Shown here piece by piece: positions 60,994 through 64,000 of a stretch of DNA of 64,000 bases. The first letter of the stretch is position 1. Each line of letters opens with the position of its first letter. The DNA comes from Candidatus Rokuibacteriota bacterium. Lineage in GTDB: Bacteria; Methylomirabilota; Methylomirabilia; Rokubacteriales; CSP1-6. Where the stretch lies: NCBI GenBank assembly GCA_003220535.1, contig QHSU01000054.1, positions 62,001 through 126,000 on the forward strand. Direction: 5' to 3'. The translations under genes were made by a program, and so were the position numbers. Under the pieces are notes generated by a model. The model saw nothing but the letters and a program-made list of their open reading frames with translations, was not told the DNA's origin and did not search any database.

Positions 60994-62342
60994 TGCGTCG
61001 ACTCGGCCGGCGGTCGCGGATCGTCGTGGCGTTCGCGAGTCTCCTTGCGCTGTCCGTGACAGGTGGGGTGAGCGCGGACACCAAGCTCCGGGTGGTGGTC
61101 ATCGTGCCGTTCGATGGGACGGCGCTCGACCGTGAAGAGCAGTGGATGGGCGAAGGGGTCGCGCAGATTCTCGCTCTCGCGTTGGCGCAACACCCGGCGT
61201 TCGTCCAGGTCGAGCGCGGACGCCTCCGGGCCGCCGGTCGGCCGGACGCCTGGACCGAAGCGCTGGTCGTCCAGGCCGCCCGGGCCGTGCGGGCCGACGC
61301 CGCGCTCTTCGGTCGCATCGAGCGTCGCGGGAGCGACGTGGCCGTGCTGCCCCAGCTTGTCGAGCTGAAGCCGAGCGGCCCCGACATCGTGAATCTCGAG
61401 CCGGTGACGGCGCCGGCGGGCGAGCTGTTCGGTCGACTCGCGACGCTTCCGCTGACGTACGCGCGCGCCCTCCGGGTTTCCCTCACCGACGCCGAGGCGG
61501 CGCGCATCGAGAAGGCCGCGCGTCCGACCCGAGTGGCGCGGGCGTTCGAGCTGTTCGCGCGCGGCCAGACCGCGGCGATGCGCGGCGACCAGGAGAGCAA
61601 CGAAGCGGCGGTAGACCTGCTGGCGCGCGCGATCGAGGTCGACCCGAGCTTCGTCGTCGCGCAATACACACTCGGGGTCGTGCATTCGGCGCTCGGCAAC
61701 CGCTGGAAGGCCGCGTCGCACTTCCGGGCGTCGATGCAGCTCGACCCCGCCTACCCGGAGCCCGCCAAGGCGCACGGTGACCTCTATCTGTCTCAGCCGC
61801 GCCGCCTCTTCGATCAGGCCGTGGAAGCGTATAGCAAGGCGATCGAGCTCCGGCCGTTCTACGCCGATGCCTATGTCGGGCTCGGCGACGCCAAGGCCGC
61901 GAAGAGCGACGTCGACGGTGCCATCGCCGCCTATCAAAAGGCGCTCGTGTACAATCCCGTGAACCCGCGGGTGCACATGAGCCTGGGGAAGATCTACTAC
62001 GGCGAGAAGGGGCTCTACTACGAGGCGGTCAACGCCTACAAGCGGGCGATCGACCTCGATCCCCACTCGGTCGACGCGCGCATGGGGCTCGGCGAGGTGT
62101 ACGAGGAGAAGGGCCTCTACAAAGAGGCCACGGAGGAGTACCGCCGCGTGATCGAGATCGACGGCAAGCACACGGGCGCCATGTACAATCTCGCGCTCGT
62201 CTACGAGAAGGTCGACCCCCGAGCCGCGATCACGCAGTGGGAGCGCTACATCGAGCTCGCCTCACCGCTCGCGACGGAGAAGGACTGGGTCGACGTCGCC
62301 CGCCAGCACCTGAGGAAGCTCAAGAGCCAGGTGAAGGACTAG
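60990..62342 (+). CDS. TPR protein at the end of the MoxR operon, exported
   Basis: A 450-residue protein with a Sec signal peptide (RIVVAFASLLALSVTGGVSA). The first part (about 30-180) has a FlgO/TolB-N-like look (VVVIVPFDGTALDREEQWMG, then EGVAQILALALAQHPAF). From about 195 to 430 it has at least six TPR units with the pattern AVDLLARAIEVDPSFVVAQY, AVEAYSKAIELRPFYADAYV and EAVNAYKRAIDLDPHSVDAR. It is likely a periplasmic scaffold, the BatE-like partner of the operon. The ATG overlaps the stop of the VWA gene. Confidence 0.88.
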   Translation: MMRRLGRRSRIVVAFASLLALSVTGGVSADTKLRVVVIVPFDGTALDREEQWMGEGVAQILALALAQHPAFVQVERGRLRAAGRPDAWTEALVVQAARAVRADAALFGRIERRGSDVAVLPQLVELKPSGPDIVNLEPVTAPAGELFGRLATLPLTYARALRVSLTDAEAARIEKAARPTRVARAFELFARGQTAAMRGDQESNEAAVDLLARAIEVDPSFVVAQYTLGVVHSALGNRWKAASHFRASMQLDPAYPEPAKAHGDLYLSQPRRLFDQAVEAYSKAIELRPFYADAYVGLGDAKAAKSDVDGAIAAYQKALVYNPVNPRVHMSLGKIYYGEKGLYYEAVNAYKRAIDLDPHSVDARMGLGEVYEEKGLYKEATEEYRRVIEIDGKHTGAMYNLALVYEKVDPRAAITQWERYIELASPLATEKDWVDVARQHLRKLKSQVKD

Positions 62343-62368
62343 CCAGCAGCGCCGCGAGCCGTGCCCGG

Positions 62369-62497
62369 TCACATGCGCCCGGTGAGCCGCAGCAGCTCGT
62401 CGCGCGCCTCAGCCTCCTCGAGGACATTGACGTCGCGGTACGGCACGCCCTGAGACGAAAGCTACTCTTTCGCCGCGCGGCACGGACCTCAGGTCAT
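62369..62497 (-). pseudogene. Remnant of a glutaredoxin/thioredoxin-like gene
   Basis: On the minus strand one frame reads GPCRAAKE, a TAG, then LSSQGVPYRDVNVLEEAEAR and DELLRLTGRM before a TGA. This is the redox-helix and beta-alpha core of a glutaredoxin-like protein. The expected C-terminal cis-Pro segment is missing, and the stop at 62462-62464 breaks it. Directly before GPC stands a TGA (62489-62491), so the frame reads ATG ACC TGA GGT CCG TGC, which could have been a U-G-P-C selenoprotein site, or chance. It is no longer a gene. Confidence 0.6.
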
Positions 62498-62592
62498 TGG
62501 GGCCTCGCCCGTGAATGTATGCCGGGCAGTGCCGCGGCCACGGCTATCATAGCGAACATGCGGCGGCCAAGTCAGGGGTTGCGGGGGATCGT

Positions 62593-63585
62593 GTGGACGA
62601 GCTGAGGAAGGATCCGACACGAGGTCACTGGGTCCTCATCCGTCCGAAGGCCAAGCCTCCGCGGCAGACGGACTGCGCCTACTGTCCGGGCGCCGAGCAT
62701 CTCACCGGCCCGGAGATCGCCGCCTACCGCCCGGAGGGCTCGCTCGCAAACGGTCCGGGGTGGACCGTCCGCGTGGTACCCGAGCCGGACGCGTATTTCC
62801 GGATCGAATGGGAGCTCGTCCGCGAGGGCGTCGGCATGTTCGACATGATCAATCCCCGCGGTGCGAGCGAGCTCGTCGTCGAATCGCCGCGTCACGACGA
62901 CACGCTCGCCACGATGGAGCCCGCCGGGATCGAGGCCGTGCTGTGGATGTACCGCGACCGGTTGCTCGACCTCAAGCGCGACGGTCAGATCCGGGACATC
63001 CTCATCTCGCGCCACCACAAGAAGCCCGGGGTCGCGAACCACCATCCGTACTCGCGCATCACCGCGATCCCGATCGTCTTCGACGAGACGCGGCGTGAGC
63101 TGCGCGAGGCGCGCGAGTACTACCAGTACAAGCGCCGCTGCCTCTACTGCGACATCCTGCGCCAGGAGATCAGCGCCGAGGAGCGCGTCGTGCGGCTCAC
63201 GCCGGCGTTCGCCGCGGTCGTTCCGTATGCACCCCGCGTGCCGCTCGAGACATGGATCCTGCCTCGGCAGCACGGCTGCTCGTTCGAGGAGGCGGTCCGG
63301 GCCGAGACCGGCGGAGACCTGGCACGGCTGCTCTCCCAGTACTTCCGTGCCCTGGCTCGCGGATTCGGCGACCCCGGGTACGAGATGGTGCTCCACACGG
63401 CGCCCAACCTCCGGTCGCGAATCCTCCAGGGGGACTGGGCGACGATTCGCGACGACTACCACTGGCATATCGAGATCATGCCCGAGCCGGAACACGCCAA
63501 TCGCGTCGGGGGGATCTTCGTCAACGAGACGCGGCCCGAAGTCTCCGCAGCCGCGTTGCGCAAGGCCTGGGCCGATCAGGGATAG
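62593..63585 (+). CDS. GalT-like nucleotidyltransferase (HIT superfamily)
   Basis: A 330-residue protein of the galactose-1-phosphate uridylyltransferase type. The zinc ligands C28-x2-C31 in TDCAYCPGAEHL, the ELVVESPRHD segment, GVANHHPYSRITAIP, a second C-x2-C in RRCLYCDIL, and the HIT-type H-W-H in DDYHWHIEIMPEP are visible. The GTG at 62593 starts VDELRKDPTRGHWVLI as in the family. It moves UMP or AMP between sugar-1-phosphates. No galK/galE is adjacent, so the exact sugar is open. Its stop overlaps the convergent dehydrogenase by 10 nt. Confidence 0.88.
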   Translation: MDELRKDPTRGHWVLIRPKAKPPRQTDCAYCPGAEHLTGPEIAAYRPEGSLANGPGWTVRVVPEPDAYFRIEWELVREGVGMFDMINPRGASELVVESPRHDDTLATMEPAGIEAVLWMYRDRLLDLKRDGQIRDILISRHHKKPGVANHHPYSRITAIPIVFDETRRELREAREYYQYKRRCLYCDILRQEISAEERVVRLTPAFAAVVPYAPRVPLETWILPRQHGCSFEEAVRAETGGDLARLLSQYFRALARGFGDPGYEMVLHTAPNLRSRILQGDWATIRDDYHWHIEIMPEPEHANRVGGIFVNETRPEVSAAALRKAWADQG

Positions 63586-64000
63586 AGTCCCCTGACCTTG
63601 TAGCCCTCCGCCACGCGGCGGATGCCCTCCATCAGCGCCGCCGTCCGGAGGTCCGTGCCTTCCTTCTCGCCGAGGGTCCACACACGATTGAAGGCGCGCG
63701 TCATCACTTCCTGGAGCCGCGCGGTGATTTCGCTCTCGCGCCAGAAGTAGTACTGGAGGCCCTGGACCCATTCGAAGTATGAAACGATGACGCCGCCGGC
63801 GTTGGCCAGGATGTCGGGGATGACGGTCACGCCGCGATCGCGCAAGACGACGTCGGCTTCCGGCGTCGTGGGACCGTTCGCCCCCTCCGCGACGATCATC
63901 GCTTTGATCCTGGCGGCGTTGTCCTCGCGGATCTGCGAGCCGACAGCCGCCGGGATCAAGATGTCGCAGGGTTGTTCGAGGAGGGCGGTGTTGGAGATCG
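63576..64000 (-). CDS. Glu/Leu/Phe/Val dehydrogenase, C-terminal part
   Basis: The gene enters from the right edge; 141 residues of the C-terminus are present. The NAD-binding part is recognised by CDILIPAAVGSQIREDNA, IVAEGANGPTTPEAD, PDILANAGGVIVSYFEWVQG and a final RRVAEGYKVRGLYP. It is a glutamate dehydrogenase-type enzyme that deaminates glutamate or a branched-chain amino acid with NAD(P). The N-terminal catalytic half lies outside the window. Confidence 0.92.
   Translation of the reverse strand, partial: ISNTALLEQPCDILIPAAVGSQIREDNAARIKAMIVAEGANGPTTPEADVVLRDRGVTVIPDILANAGGVIVSYFEWVQGLQYYFWRESEITARLQEVMTRAFNRVWTLGEKEGTDLRTAALMEGIRRVAEGYKVRGLYP

Overview
The window is a gene-dense, high-GC bacterial chromosome segment with about 67 protein-coding genes. 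I see no rRNA, tRNA, CRISPR array, transposase or prophage. The gene content points to a heterotrophic, aerobic soil-type bacterium: branched-chain amino acid and peptide ABC uptake, acyl-CoA dehydrogenases, MaoC dehydratases, a molybdenum hydroxylase and a MoxR/VWA operon. With Sec-encoding genes and a Pup-like protein added, an uncultured lineage such as Candidatus Rokubacteria/Methylomirabilota is my best guess. That is inference from gene content; no marker gene is present to prove it.

Layout. 1-5.4 kb: a truncated 2-hydroxyacid dehydrogenase and a class V aminotransferase sharing a 70-nt repeat, a LAB_N membrane protein, an XRE regulator with an inverted-repeat operator, a Rieske protein coupled to a DsbA-like selenoprotein, DoxX, a holin-like membrane protein and a NYN-domain protein. 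5.5-14.3 kb: a sulfite-oxidase-fold protein, alpha/beta hydrolase, lipoprotein, CDF metal transporter, two-subunit molybdenum hydroxylase, UxaA-family dehydratase and ClpS. 14.3-20.4 kb: an acyl-CoA dehydrogenase C-terminal fragment, an SMP-30-like protein, a tandem acyl-CoA dehydrogenase fusion and a phosphatase/EEP pair. 20.4-26.2 kb: an M20 amidohydrolase and a complete Liv-type ABC transporter. 26.2-36.4 kb: Nudix, two MaoC proteins, a hot-dog thioesterase, TauE/SafE, MFS, an uncharacterised protein coupled to a UGSC-family selenoprotein, a YheT-type hydrolase, a TPR protein, a damaged 5'-nucleotidase and a lone receiver protein. 36.5-42.2 kb: a peptide ABC operon with two paralogous binding proteins and no ATPase. 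42.4-52.9 kb: TlpA-CcdA, homoserine kinase, MFS, dCTP deaminase, a Pup-like protein, FmdB, a LysR regulator and Sec-containing SelD, transglutaminase, TlpA, a ZAS-like protein and a glycosyltransferase. 53.2-64 kb: a MoxR-DUF58-VWA-TPR operon, a remnant of a glutaredoxin-like gene, a GalT-like enzyme and a truncated Glu/Leu dehydrogenase.

The most notable signal is selenium. Three genes look broken at an in-frame TGA, but each TGA sits exactly where the family has a redox or catalytic Cys/Sec: U-P-Y-C in the DsbA-like protein, U-G-S-C in the UGSC protein and G-U-A-S-K in SelD. Each is followed by a stem-loop whose apical loop lies about 20-26 nt downstream, as expected of bacterial SECIS elements. 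The genes must be read as 3066..3644 (-), 31600..32130 (+) and 48569..49636 (+). SelD supplies selenophosphate, and the LysR gene directly upstream may regulate it. selA, selB and selC are not in the window. A second notable feature is a stand-alone Pup-like modifier ending in Gly-Gly-Glu with no ligase, depupylase or proteasome gene nearby.
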